The notes below the pieces were generated by a model. It was not told where the DNA came from. It searched no databases and saw only the letters and a program-made list of their open reading frames with translations. The position numbers were made by a program, and so were the translations under genes. Shown piece after piece: positions 15,500-22,674 of a stretch of 32,498 nucleotides of DNA. How positions within the stretch are numbered: the first letter of the stretch is position 1; the number at the start of each line of letters is the position of its first letter. Source of the stretch: Candidatus Microgenomates bacterium (GTDB taxonomy: Bacteria > Patescibacteriota > Microgenomatia > Levybacterales > UBA12049); the NCBI GenBank assembly GCA_025451195.1, contig JANWKV010000060.1, forward strand, positions 1 to 32,498, read 5' to 3'.

Positions 15500-16465
15500 A
15501 TGCAGACTGTGTGGATAACCGGAGGAGCAGGATTTATCGGCTCTAATCTAAGTAGTTCTCTTCTTTCTAAAAATTACAAAGTTATTTGTATAGATAATTT
15601 ATTATCCGGAAGCGAAAAGAACATTGAAGATTTTTATTCAAATAAAAATTTTACTTATCTTCATCAGGATGTTATAGATTTTCCTCTGAGCCTTGCAAAA
15701 AAAATTTCTAAGCCTGATTATTTATTTCATTTAGCATCTCCCGCTTCCCCAAATAAAAACAACAAAATAAGTTATATGTGTAATCCTATAGAAACTCTTT
15801 TGGTTAATTCAAAAGGTACGCTAAACATGCTGGAAATTGCCAAAAATGCCAACGCAAAATTTTTACTTGCTTCAACTTCGGAAATCTACGGTGACCCTTC
15901 CGTTTCTCCTCAGCCGGAAACATACAATGGTAACGTAAATACACTGAGTGTAAGGTCTGTTTATGACGAATCAAAACGTTTCGCTGAAACAGCAAGCATG
16001 GCATATCTAAGAAAATTTGATTTAGATGCAAGAATAGTCAGAATATTTAACACTTACGGCCCAAATCTTAAAGCAGATGATGGGAGAGTAGTTTCTAATT
16101 TTATTTCCTCTGCTTTAAAAGGAGAACCTTTGACAGTATACGGGGATGGAACCCAGACCCGAAGCTTATGCTATATATCCGATTTAATAAGTGGTTTGGA
16201 GAAAATGATGTTTATGGAAAATATTAAGGGAGAGGTTGTTAATTTGGGTAATCCGGACGAGAAAAAAATCATAGAATTTGCTAACCTAATAATAGAGTTA
16301 ACTAAGTCAAAGTCAAAAATTAAGTTCGAAAAGCTTCCTGAAGATGATCCAAAAAAAAGAAAACCGGATATAACCAAGGCGAAAAAGCTCTTGGGTTGGG
16401 AGCCAAAGGTCGGACTTAAAGAGGGTCTTATAAAAACAATAGAGTATTACAAGAGTTTAATTTAA
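15500..16465 (+). CDS. uxs: UDP-glucuronate decarboxylase (UDP-xylose synthase type)
   Basis: 321-residue SDR with GGAGFIGSNL, the decarboxylase-type HLASPASP, NPIETLLVNSKGTLN, STSEIYGDP, PQPETYNGNVN, the catalytic YDESKRFAE, RIFNTYGPN and DGTQTRSLCYISD. This set matches UXS enzymes, which convert UDP-glucuronate to UDP-xylose, better than galactose epimerases. Its substrate is made by ugd two genes upstream, so the pair gives UDP-Glc to UDP-GlcA to UDP-Xyl. The usual YWGNVNP is altered to YNGNVNT, a difference worth noting for substrate fine detail. It starts 3 nt after gmd. Confidence 0.9.
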   Translation: MQTVWITGGAGFIGSNLSSSLLSKNYKVICIDNLLSGSEKNIEDFYSNKNFTYLHQDVIDFPLSLAKKISKPDYLFHLASPASPNKNNKISYMCNPIETLLVNSKGTLNMLEIAKNANAKFLLASTSEIYGDPSVSPQPETYNGNVNTLSVRSVYDESKRFAETASMAYLRKFDLDARIVRIFNTYGPNLKADDGRVVSNFISSALKGEPLTVYGDGTQTRSLCYISDLISGLEKMMFMENIKGEVVNLGNPDEKKIIEFANLIIELTKSKSKIKFEKLPEDDPKKRKPDITKAKKLLGWEPKVGLKEGLIKTIEYYKSLI

Positions 16466-16510
16466 TGGTTGAGTGGTTAATAAATATGGCAGTTTAACAA
16501 TGAGAAAGTG

Positions 16511-16526
16511 CCAATAAACCAATAAA
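16511..16526 (+). repeat. Short 8-bp tandem repeat in the uxs-GT2 gap
   Basis: CCAATAAA is repeated twice without mismatch in the 95-bp noncoding gap. It resembles the 8-bp elements in the ftsE-ftsX gap (AATAATCC). Small enough to be chance taken alone. Confidence 0.4.
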
Positions 16527-16560
16527 CATTAAAATCCATTTTAATTCAAATTCTAAAACT

Positions 16561-17688
16561 ATGAAAATTGTTATTGTCCCGGCAACATACAACGAAAAAG
16601 ATAATATAGAAAAATTTATTACAGTTTTGGAAAAAGAAGTATTCCCCAAAATTAAAAACCACAATATGCATATCCTGGTTGCGGATGACAATTCTCCCGA
16701 CGGAACGGGCGAAATTGTTAAATCCCTTATGAAAAAATATAAAAATTTGGGGATTAATCAGGGGGAGAAAAAAGGATTGGGAGCAGCATATATTAGAACA
16801 ATGGGAGAGGCAATAGGCAAAATGAATGCAGACGCGGTAATAAGCGTGGATGCGGATTTCCAGCACGATTTACATAAAATTCCGGATTTTATTAAAAAAC
16901 TTGATGAGGGCTACGATATGGTAATCGGCACGCGTTATAGCGGAGGCGGTTCGATACCGGAAAACTGGCCTTTGCAAAGAAAGCTTTTCTCAATTGTTGC
17001 AAATCTTTTTGTCAGAACTGTTTTTACGAAGTTTAGTATTCATGATTGGACAGGTGGATATAGGGCAATTTCTAGAAAAGTTTTTATTAAAGAACGGCCG
17101 GAAATGACAGGTTTTAACGGCTATATTTTTCAGATCGCGTTCTTAAATAAAGCCGTAAGAGACGGATTCACTGTTGCGGAAGTACCATTCCATTTTTCGG
17201 ACCGGACACTCGGAAGTTCAAAAATTGCTCCCCTAAATTATATTATTGATGTTGTAACATTTGTGCTAACAACGAGGTTTAAAGAATTAATTTTTGGTAA
17301 ATTTGGTAAGTTTTTAGTTGTAGGAGGATTCGGGTTTGTTGTAAATGCAGTTATCTTAAAAATACTTGCTGAAAAATACCATTTTGACCCAACGATAGCA
17401 AATCTTGTAGGAGCGGCAATTGCAATTTTTTCAAATTTTAATTTTAATAACCACTGGACATTTAAGAGTGAAAAAGTTACCAGTATTTCTCAATATTTTG
17501 TGAAGCTTTTTCATTTTTATCTAACCTCCGTTTTTGGAGTGATTGTTATTCAAACAGGAACAATTTTACTTGGGGATATACTTTTTGGCAAGAAGGGGTA
17601 TTTCTTATACTTTATTATTGGAACAGGTATTCTTTTGGTGTGGAATTTCTTTATATACAACAGGTTTATTTGGAAAAAGAAAAAGTAA
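16561..17688 (+). CDS. Polyprenol-phosphate glycosyltransferase (GT2, DPM1-like) fused to a GtrA membrane domain
   Basis: 375 residues. The N-terminal catalytic domain (about 1-235) is GT2/DPM1-like: VPATYNEKDNIEKFI, VADDNSPDGTG, SVDADFQHD (DxD-type metal site), GTRYSGGG and DWTGGYRAISR. It transfers a hexose from a nucleotide sugar to polyprenyl phosphate at the inner membrane face. The C-terminal GtrA domain (about 243-373) has four transmembrane helices with FLVVGGFGFVVNAVIL and NFNFNNHWTFK, as in lipid-linked sugar flippase-type proteins. The next gene is a GT39 enzyme that would use such lipid-linked sugars. The sugar cannot be read from sequence. Confidence 0.92.
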   Translation: MKIVIVPATYNEKDNIEKFITVLEKEVFPKIKNHNMHILVADDNSPDGTGEIVKSLMKKYKNLGINQGEKKGLGAAYIRTMGEAIGKMNADAVISVDADFQHDLHKIPDFIKKLDEGYDMVIGTRYSGGGSIPENWPLQRKLFSIVANLFVRTVFTKFSIHDWTGGYRAISRKVFIKERPEMTGFNGYIFQIAFLNKAVRDGFTVAEVPFHFSDRTLGSSKIAPLNYIIDVVTFVLTTRFKELIFGKFGKFLVVGGFGFVVNAVILKILAEKYHFDPTIANLVGAAIAIFSNFNFNNHWTFKSEKVTSISQYFVKLFHFYLTSVFGVIVIQTGTILLGDILFGKKGYFLYFIIGTGILLVWNFFIYNRFIWKKKK

Positions 17689-17710
17689 ACTAAATAAGTG
17701 TTTAAGCTCA

Positions 17711-17840
17711 GGAACAATTTTTTCTTGTTCCGCAGCTCGCAAATGTCAATTTTATTCGAGCATAAATAATTTCCTAAAAGTACTCAAGATAATATCCAAT
17801 TCATGTTAGCTCGAAATGCGAACTGCGAAAAAATTATTCC
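17711..17840 (+). other. Long imperfect inverted repeat / candidate structured RNA upstream of the GT39 gene
   Basis: The 3' arm 17809-17840 pairs almost continuously with three blocks of the 5' arm: 17711-17724 with 17827-17840 (13 of 14 pairs), 17732-17741 with 17817-17826 (9 of 10), and 17755-17761 with 17809-17815 (7 of 7). Competing local stems exist: GGAACAA/TTGTTCC (17711-17717 with 17725-17731) and GCTCG/CGAGC (17735-17739 with 17757-17761). The element ends 16 nt before the preferred start of the GT39 gene. No T-run follows either hairpin on the plus strand. It may be a switchable leader RNA or a MITE-like insertion. Confidence 0.6.
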
Positions 17841-17856
17841 ATTCGCTTTTGATAAC

Positions 17857-19422
17857 ATGAAAAAAAAATTTGATTTTATTATCATTCTAGGAATTATTTG
17901 TCTTGGTGCTTTTCTTAGGCTTTACCGTATTCAGGACTACATGACTTTTTTGGGTGATGAGGGAAGGGACGTGTTGGTTGTTTACAATATTTTGCACGGG
18001 CATTTTACTTTGCTTGGACCAACCGCAAGCGTTGGCGGGTTTTTTCTGGGCCCAATTTATTATTATTTTATGGCGCCGTTTTTGTGGATTTTTAATTACA
18101 ATCCCGTTGGCCCCGCAGTAATGATCGCACTTTTTGGAGTTCTCACGATCTGGTTTGTTTATAAAATTGGGAGCGAATTTTTTAATAAGACAACAGGAAT
18201 AATTGCCGCTCTGTTTTATACAATTTCACCCTTAGTAATTTCATATTCGCACTCTTCATGGAATCCAAATTTAATGCCTATTTTTACTATCTTCACTCTT
18301 TACACATTATATAATGGAGTAAAAAATTCAGACAAAAAACTTTTCGTTCTGTCAGGAATATTTTTGGGAATTCTTTTACAGCTTCATTATCTTGCAACAT
18401 TCGTTGGAGTAACTGTATTTATTTACGTACTTTTTACGGATTTTGTTCTGTCAAAAGTATATAAAACAAAAAAAATACTCGAATATATTTTATCTTCTGT
18501 AAGTAAATTATTTCTTGTATTTGTAGGTTTTATTGTCGGCCTGGCACCTTATTTAGCATTTGAGATACGACATGGATTTCCGAATACAATGAGTATTTTT
18601 TCTTTTATATTTAACTCTCCCGATGTGAAAACCGGGGGTAATATGTGGTATATAATTCAAAATGTATTTTTTAGACTTTTTGGGCGGCTGGTAACATTTT
18701 TTCCTCCCCCCGAACAACTTTCCTCCAGACCACATGAGCTTATTTCTATCTGGTATTTCTTAACTTTATTTTTAGGAATTGCTTCATGCGTATATCTTAT
18801 TTACGTATTTTATAAAAAATTCCGCAGTAAAGAGGATTTCTTAAAAATATCTCTGATTCTTATTTGGTTTTTTATAGGCATTTTCCTTTTTGGATTTTAT
18901 AAAAAATCTATTTATGATTATTACTTTGAATTTTTGTTTCCATTACCATTTTTGCTTGTTGGTTATTTTGTTTCATTTTTGTGGTCAAAAAAAATATATT
19001 GGAAAATTATCGCGGTTTGCACTATTTTTATCATTTCCTTCATTAATTTACAGGGAGTTTATTTCAGGTACCCCGCAAACAAACAATTGGCTCAGGCCGA
19101 AGAAATTTCAAAATTTGTGGTGCAAAAAACACAAAATAAACCGTACAACTTTGCCTTAATTACCAGTGGAAATTCAGATCAGGAATACAGATATTTCTTT
19201 ACCATTTGGGGCAAACCGCCTGTAGTTATTCTAAATTCGCAGGAAGATCCTCAAAGGAAATCCGTAACAGACCAACTGTTGATTGTTTGTGAGGGACCTT
19301 GCGCGCCCTTGGGTAATTCTTTATGGGAAGTTGCAGGATTTGGCAGGGCGGAAATTGAAGACCGGTGGAACGTGTCTGTTGTAAGTGTTTATAAACTGGT
19401 ACACTATAAAGGTCCTAATTAA
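17857..19422 (+). CDS. GT39/ArnT-like polytopic membrane glycosyltransferase
   Basis: 521 residues with about a dozen membrane helices. The first extracytoplasmic loop holds LGDEGRDVLVVYNIL, the acidic site of the PMT/ArnT (GT39, GT-C fold) enzymes, and the core has FYTISPLVISYSHSSWNPNLMP. Such enzymes use polyprenyl-phosphate sugars to glycosylate proteins or lipids outside the membrane. The sugar donor is plausibly made by the preceding GT2-GtrA protein. I start at ATG 17857 (MKKKFDFIIILG); the track's 17803 start adds 18 residues encoded by the inverted repeat. The acceptor is unknown. Confidence 0.85.
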   Translation: MKKKFDFIIILGIICLGAFLRLYRIQDYMTFLGDEGRDVLVVYNILHGHFTLLGPTASVGGFFLGPIYYYFMAPFLWIFNYNPVGPAVMIALFGVLTIWFVYKIGSEFFNKTTGIIAALFYTISPLVISYSHSSWNPNLMPIFTIFTLYTLYNGVKNSDKKLFVLSGIFLGILLQLHYLATFVGVTVFIYVLFTDFVLSKVYKTKKILEYILSSVSKLFLVFVGFIVGLAPYLAFEIRHGFPNTMSIFSFIFNSPDVKTGGNMWYIIQNVFFRLFGRLVTFFPPPEQLSSRPHELISIWYFLTLFLGIASCVYLIYVFYKKFRSKEDFLKISLILIWFFIGIFLFGFYKKSIYDYYFEFLFPLPFLLVGYFVSFLWSKKIYWKIIAVCTIFIISFINLQGVYFRYPANKQLAQAEEISKFVVQKTQNKPYNFALITSGNSDQEYRYFFTIWGKPPVVILNSQEDPQRKSVTDQLLIVCEGPCAPLGNSLWEVAGFGRAEIEDRWNVSVVSVYKLVHYKGPN

Positions 19423-19424
19423 TA

Positions 19425-19577
19425 ATGAGAATTACTGCCCGGATTAAACCCCAAATTACTGTGCGTACGCAAAGTTGTCCTGTTTGTGACAGTCCAATGG
19501 GAGATTTGCACCAGGAGGGCGGAAGTCGCGATGCCTATTGCCCGACGTGTGGTTACAAAGACCCTTACTTTAAGTAA
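19425..19577 (+). CDS. Miniature zinc-ribbon protein (50 aa), not in the ORF track
   Basis: Starts 2 nt after the GT39 stop. It encodes 50 residues with two CxxC knuckles (SCPVC and YCPTC) separated by 17 residues, ending TCGYKDPYFK. This is a standard zinc-ribbon layout, suggesting a structural zinc site for nucleic acid or protein binding. It was below the length cut-off of the ORF track. No named family recognised, but the four cysteines and full-length reading frame make a real gene likely. Confidence 0.75.
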   Translation: MRITARIKPQITVRTQSCPVCDSPMGDLHQEGGSRDAYCPTCGYKDPYFK

Positions 19578-19787
19578 TTAATATATACCCTTATTACTCA
19601 TTTTGCAGTAAGAAGCTCTAGGGAGTTTATTAAATGGAGTTATTCTCATACTTTTGTTTTACCGGTATTAACTCTTATTGTTTTCCTTTGCACATTTTAA
19701 GTTGCAAGCCTGAATATGAGGAGTATAACAAAAAACCCCCACACTCAAATGCGCGGGGGTTTTTACAAGATTACTTAATAATCCAAT
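19578..19787. other. Intergenic region with no gene seen
   Basis: About 210 bp between the zinc-ribbon gene and the convergent DUF5679 gene. It contains the bidirectional terminator and a degenerate copy of the CAGTAAGAAG motif (TTGCAGTAAGAAGCTC, near 19605). The plus-strand ORF at 19634-19912 runs through the terminator and antisense to DUF5679 and is not credible. No tRNA-like fold was recognised. Confidence 0.6.
19731..19764. terminator. Bidirectional intrinsic terminator
   Basis: AAAAACCCCC (19731-19740) and GGGGGTTTTT (19755-19764) form a perfect 10-bp stem with a 14-nt loop. The A- and T-tracts flank the GC core on either strand, so it can terminate the GT39/zinc-ribbon transcript and the DUF5679 transcript that converge here. 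Confidence 0.85.
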
Positions 19788-19931
19788 CTATGCTTTTCCA
19801 ATCTTGTACATTCCTGTACCACAAACTGGGCATGTTCCTTTCATTGCTGGTTTACCATTTTTCATGGTTACCGGCTTTGCATTTGGATCATCTCTTTTTG
19901 CTCTGCATTTAACGCAGTACATTGTTGCCAT
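19788..19931 (-). CDS. DUF5679-type mini zinc-ribbon protein (47 aa), not in the ORF track
   Basis: Read on the minus strand it encodes 47 residues: MYCVKCRAKRDD, VTMKNGKPAMKGTCPVCGTGMYKIGKA. The CVKC and CPVC pairs make a zinc ribbon, and the sequence closely matches what I know of DUF5679 proteins, common in Patescibacteria and archaea. A purine-rich Shine-Dalgarno site (GGGGGTGA, 19949-19942) stands 10 nt before the ATG. The terminator at 19731-19764 follows. The function of the family is unknown; nucleic acid binding is a guess from the fold. Confidence 0.9.
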   Translation of the reverse strand: MATMYCVKCRAKRDDPNAKPVTMKNGKPAMKGTCPVCGTGMYKIGKA

Positions 19932-19941
19932 AATCTTGTAG

Positions 19942-19949
19942 TCACCCCC
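19942..19949 (-). promoter_or_regulatory. Shine-Dalgarno site of the DUF5679 gene
   Basis: GGGGGTGA on the minus strand, 10 nt before the ATG at 19931. With the site at 2073 it is one of two strong Shine-Dalgarno sequences noticed in the window. Confidence 0.6.
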
Positions 19950-19978
19950 TTTCAAAATTCTGTATTAAGAATTTATAA

Positions 19979-20245
19979 TTAATAACTAACACCAGGTATC
20001 ATAAAAATATGGTGTTGTAAAATAAAAAATAGAAAAAGTTGGAAAGCAATTACAATCGCACACACAGTAAGTGTTTTTTTAAGGTCATTATATACATAGG
20101 AATAAGAGGTAGTTTTCGGGTGATGAATAACAGGATTTGTTTTTTTGTCTTCTGACAGATTTGTAAAAGAATACGCAAATTGATTCAAGTCTCGTTTTTG
20201 GCTGGCGGCAATTTTTTGTTCCTTTGTTTTCCTGTGTTTAGCCAT
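19979..20245 (-). CDS. Small basic protein with C-terminal membrane helix (88 aa)
   Basis: The N-terminus is strongly basic (MAKHRKTKEQKIAASQKR); a polar middle follows and then one transmembrane helix near the C-terminus (LTVCAIVIAFQLFLFFIL). The topology suggests a cytoplasmic basic region tethered to the membrane. I recall similar short hypothetical proteins from Microgenomates, but no named family. It is divergent from the DUF4446 gene and the two share the palindromic promoter region at 20266-20284. Confidence 0.75.
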   Translation of the reverse strand: MAKHRKTKEQKIAASQKRDLNQFAYSFTNLSEDKKTNPVIHHPKTTSYSYVYNDLKKTLTVCAIVIAFQLFLFFILQHHIFMIPGVSY

Positions 20246-20265
20246 AATGAGCCCACGTTACACTA

Positions 20266-20284
20266 TTGACACCCAGGCTGTCAA
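20266..20284. promoter_or_regulatory. Palindrome carrying divergent -35 boxes
   Basis: TTGACA-N7-TGTCAA is a perfect inverted repeat in which each arm is a consensus -35 box, one per strand. On the plus strand an 18-nt spacer leads to TAAGAT (20290-20295), with a second candidate -10, TATACC, at 20300-20305, before ATG 20310. On the minus strand the arm lies upstream of ATG 20245. The symmetry would also suit a dimeric repressor. Confidence 0.5.
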
Positions 20285-20309
20285 GAGTCTAAGATAAATT
20301 ATACCCTTT

Positions 20310-20771
20310 ATGCAAATTATTTGGATTGTTATAGTAGCGTTTTCGATATGGTTGACTCTTTTAACGTTTTTTTACTGGAAGCTGTCTTCTCATTACAATA
20401 AGCTCACAAAAGGCGCAAATCCAAAAACTCTTCAAGTAGTATTGGAGCAGTTATTAAAAGACGCGGAAATTGCAAAAACGGATATTGATTTTTTACAAAA
20501 ACGGTGTGATACAATAGAAAAAGACGGGCAAACTCATATACAAAAAATTGGCCTTCTCCGGTTTAATCCATTTAAGGATACCGGCGGAGACCAAAGTTTT
20601 ATTTTAGCCCTTCTTGATAAAGACGATAAAGGTGTTGTTATTTCGGGATTGTATTCAAGGGCAGGTACAAGGTGGTATGCTAAAAAGGTAGATGCCGGTC
20701 ACGGTGTCGAATACGAGCTTTCGGATGATGAAAAACAGACTATAAAACAGGCAAAACATTCGCTAAAATAA
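20310..20771 (+). CDS. DUF4446 family protein
   Basis: 153 residues: an N-terminal transmembrane helix (about 3-25), a coiled-coil region (about 45-75, LEQLLKDAEIAKTDIDFLQKR) and a C-terminal domain with the family pattern KIGLLRFNPFKDTGGDQSFILALLDKDDKGVVISGLYSRAGTR. This closely matches my knowledge of DUF4446, a membrane-anchored family of unknown function found in Firmicutes, Chloroflexi and Patescibacteria. It precedes a DUF3048 gene by 12 nt and is likely co-transcribed with it. Confidence 0.9.
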   Translation: MQIIWIVIVAFSIWLTLLTFFYWKLSSHYNKLTKGANPKTLQVVLEQLLKDAEIAKTDIDFLQKRCDTIEKDGQTHIQKIGLLRFNPFKDTGGDQSFILALLDKDDKGVVISGLYSRAGTRWYAKKVDAGHGVEYELSDDEKQTIKQAKHSLK

Positions 20772-20783
20772 AAAAATACTTTC

Positions 20784-21950
20784 ATGCAAAATAAAAAATC
20801 TTTTTACGCAATATTAGTCGCAATAATTTTATTTGTTTTATCAACGGGTATTTCTTATGCTGTTTTCTCAAATACAATTAATAAAAAAATTATTGTTTCC
20901 GCGCCACCGGTTACAAAACTCGCAACCGGCAATACAATGTTTGATGAAAGCCTTCCAAAAACAGAGCCGTGCCCTTTAACAGGCGTTAAATATTCGGTTC
21001 AACAAAAAAACTGGTGGCTTTCTCACGAACCTTTAGGAGTTATGGTAGAAAATTCCACAGATGCCAGGCCACAATCCGGCGTATCTTTTGCAGACAATGT
21101 CTATGAAGCGGTTGCAGAGGGCGGAATTACAAGATTTTTGCTTATATTCTATTGTCAGGATGCAATACAGGTTGGTCCTGTCAGATCGGCGCGCATTTAT
21201 TTTTTGGATCAGCTAAGACAATATGGAAAATATCCTCTTTATGCACACGTTGGCGGAGCTAACGCGGACGGCCCGGCAGACGCATTGGGAGAAATAAGCG
21301 ATCTTGGATGGACAGGCTATAACGACCTTGACCAGTTTGCAATCGGGTTTCCGGTTTATTGGAGGGATTACAACAGACTGGGACATTCCGTTGCCACGGA
21401 GCACACAATGTATTCCACAACAACAAAGCTTTGGGATTTCGCAAAAAACAACAGAGATATAACGAGTACCAATAAAGAGGGCCAGTGGGATGCAAATTTT
21501 GTAACATACACTTTTAAAGATGATGCTGCAATTTCCGACAGACCTAAATCCCAAACAATCCACATAGAGTTTTGGGGAGATTCGGGTTACGATGTTGATT
21601 GGAAATATGACCCAAAAAATAATGTTTATTTAAGAAACAACGGAGGACAACCCCATATTGACCGGGATACAAATAAGCAGTTATCAGCGAAAAACTTAAT
21701 TGTTTTATACATGAAACAATCTAACGCGGATGACGGATATTTAAATAACGAACATCTTTTATATCAAGATTCAGGTTCGGGTAAAGCCGTAATATTTATG
21801 GACGGTAAACAAATTACGGGAATCTGGAAAAAATCAGGACCAACTGGAAGACTTCTTATATACGATAATTTTGGAAGCGCAATAAAATTTGACAGAGGAA
21901 ATCTGTGGTTTACAATTCTGCCCCTAAGCGGTGTTCTTAGCGTTAAATAA
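20784..21950 (+). CDS. DUF3048 (YerB-like) secreted protein
   Basis: 388 residues with an N-terminal membrane anchor or signal (about 5-27, FYAILVAIILFVLSTGISYAVF) but no lipobox cysteine. The extracytoplasmic part shows the DUF3048 pattern: CPLTGVKY, PLGVMVENSTDARPQSGVSFAD, EGGITRFLLIFY, VGPVRSARIYFLDQ and GHSVATEHTMYSTTTKLW, then a second domain (FKFD-type beta structure) to the end. YerB in Bacillus is a lipoprotein of unknown function. Here the lipid anchor is replaced by a helix. Transcription probably ends at the hairpin at 21965. Confidence 0.92.
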   Translation: MQNKKSFYAILVAIILFVLSTGISYAVFSNTINKKIIVSAPPVTKLATGNTMFDESLPKTEPCPLTGVKYSVQQKNWWLSHEPLGVMVENSTDARPQSGVSFADNVYEAVAEGGITRFLLIFYCQDAIQVGPVRSARIYFLDQLRQYGKYPLYAHVGGANADGPADALGEISDLGWTGYNDLDQFAIGFPVYWRDYNRLGHSVATEHTMYSTTTKLWDFAKNNRDITSTNKEGQWDANFVTYTFKDDAAISDRPKSQTIHIEFWGDSGYDVDWKYDPKNNVYLRNNGGQPHIDRDTNKQLSAKNLIVLYMKQSNADDGYLNNEHLLYQDSGSGKAVIFMDGKQITGIWKKSGPTGRLLIYDNFGSAIKFDRGNLWFTILPLSGVLSVK

Positions 21951-21964
21951 TTTAATCTGCCCTC

Positions 21965-21992
21965 AAAGTTATCGCATTGGGCATAACTTTTT
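21965..21992 (+). terminator. Weak AT-rich intrinsic terminator after DUF3048
   Basis: AAAGTTAT (21965-21972) pairs with ATAACTTT (21983-21990), with a 10-nt loop and a run of T (21988-21992). The stem is AT-rich, so efficiency may be low. Confidence 0.5.
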
Positions 21993-22000
21993 CCGGACTG

Positions 22001-22024
22001 ATTTTGTGCAGTTTGGCACAAAAT
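22001..22024 (+). other. Perfect 9-bp hairpin overlapping the shared 19-mer
   Basis: ATTTTGTGC-AGTTTG-GCACAAAAT: nine perfect pairs with a 6-nt loop. The 3' arm is the beginning of the 19-nt sequence shared with the aspS promoter. Possibly an operator, or a second part of the upstream terminator (no T-run). Confidence 0.5.
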
Positions 22025-22043
22025 ACAGTAAGAAGAGAATAAG
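22013..22043 (+). promoter_or_regulatory. Copy of the shared intergenic motif
   Basis: TTGGCA (22013-22018) is followed by CAAAATACAGTAAGAAGAG (22019-22037), identical over 19 nt to 30463-30481. The bases after it (AATAAG) are a poor -10, so this copy may be a regulatory site or degenerate promoter about 60 nt upstream of the 22100 gene. Confidence 0.4.
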
Positions 22044-22064
22044 CACCCCATATAAATTTAGCTA

Positions 22065-22092
22065 TTGAAATTGGAAAAAAAAGTTATACAAT
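22065..22092 (+). promoter_or_regulatory. Putative promoter of the winged-helix/NTase-secDF operon
   Basis: TTGAAA (22065-22070), 16 nt and TACAAT (22087-22092, within TATACAAT), then 7 nt to ATG 22100. The placement implies a transcript starting at or within 1-2 nt of the start codon. Confidence 0.5.
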
Positions 22093-22099
22093 ATAGCAT

Positions 22100-22672
22100 A
22101 TGCTAGCCGACTTTATAACATCTAAATCACGCATTCAATTATTAAACGTATTTCTTACATATCCTTATGATATGTTTCATGTCAGAGAACTTGTAAGGCG
22201 TACCGGTGATGAAATAAATGCTGTAAGACGGGAACTGGCTTTTTTGGAAAAGCGGGGAGTGTTATCAAGAGAACCAAGGGCAAACCGCGTATACTATTCT
22301 ATAAATAAGAATTATACATTCTACTATGATCTTTTAAGAATAGGCGCAAAAATGACAGGTCTTGGTTCGGAAGTTATTAAAAACAGAGTAAAACTTGGGA
22401 AAATAAAGTATGCAATGCTGTCGGGAAGATTTATCAGACAGCTTAAAAAAGATCCGGAGGAAGTAGATTTTTTAATTGTTGGTACGGTTGTGCTTCCGGA
22501 AATTGCACTTTTGGTCCGCAATGAAGAAGCCAGGCTTTCGGTTGAAATTAACTACACTGTAATGAGTGAAGAAGAATTTGATTTTAGAAAAAAGCGCAAC
22601 GACCCGTTTATAAAAGGAATATTAGCAGGTTCCCGCGTTATGCTTCTTGGTGATGAGGAGAATATGCTGTAA
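22100..22672 (+). CDS. Winged-helix regulator fused to a nucleotidyltransferase-like domain
   Basis: 190 residues. The N-terminal third is a winged helix: FHVRELVRRTGDEINAVRRELAFLEKRGVLS followed by a wing (RANRVYYSINKN). The C-terminal half resembles a minimal nucleotidyltransferase fold: MLSGRF (in place of GSxA/GSF) and EEVDFLIVG, followed by INYTVMSEEEFDFRKKRNDPF. Only one clear acidic pair of the usual DxD and distal Asp is seen, so catalytic activity is doubtful. I know similar two-domain proteins from Patescibacteria, of unknown role. It is 2 nt from secD and shares its operon, so it may regulate secretion genes or form a toxin-antitoxin-like NTase. The function is open. Confidence 0.8.
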   Translation: MLADFITSKSRIQLLNVFLTYPYDMFHVRELVRRTGDEINAVRRELAFLEKRGVLSREPRANRVYYSINKNYTFYYDLLRIGAKMTGLGSEVIKNRVKLGKIKYAMLSGRFIRQLKKDPEEVDFLIVGTVVLPEIALLVRNEEARLSVEINYTVMSEEEFDFRKKRNDPFIKGILAGSRVMLLGDEENML

Positions 22673-22674
22673 AC

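Noticed and set aside
17711-17731. GGAACAA/TTGTTCC hairpin as a terminator of the GT2-GtrA gene
   Set aside because: The T-run is in the loop, not after the stem, so it lacks the intrinsic-terminator layout on the plus strand; treated as part of the larger inverted repeat.
19634-19912. 92-aa plus-strand ORF in the track
   Set aside because: It runs through the perfect terminator stem and antisense to the DUF5679 gene; no domain or composition support.
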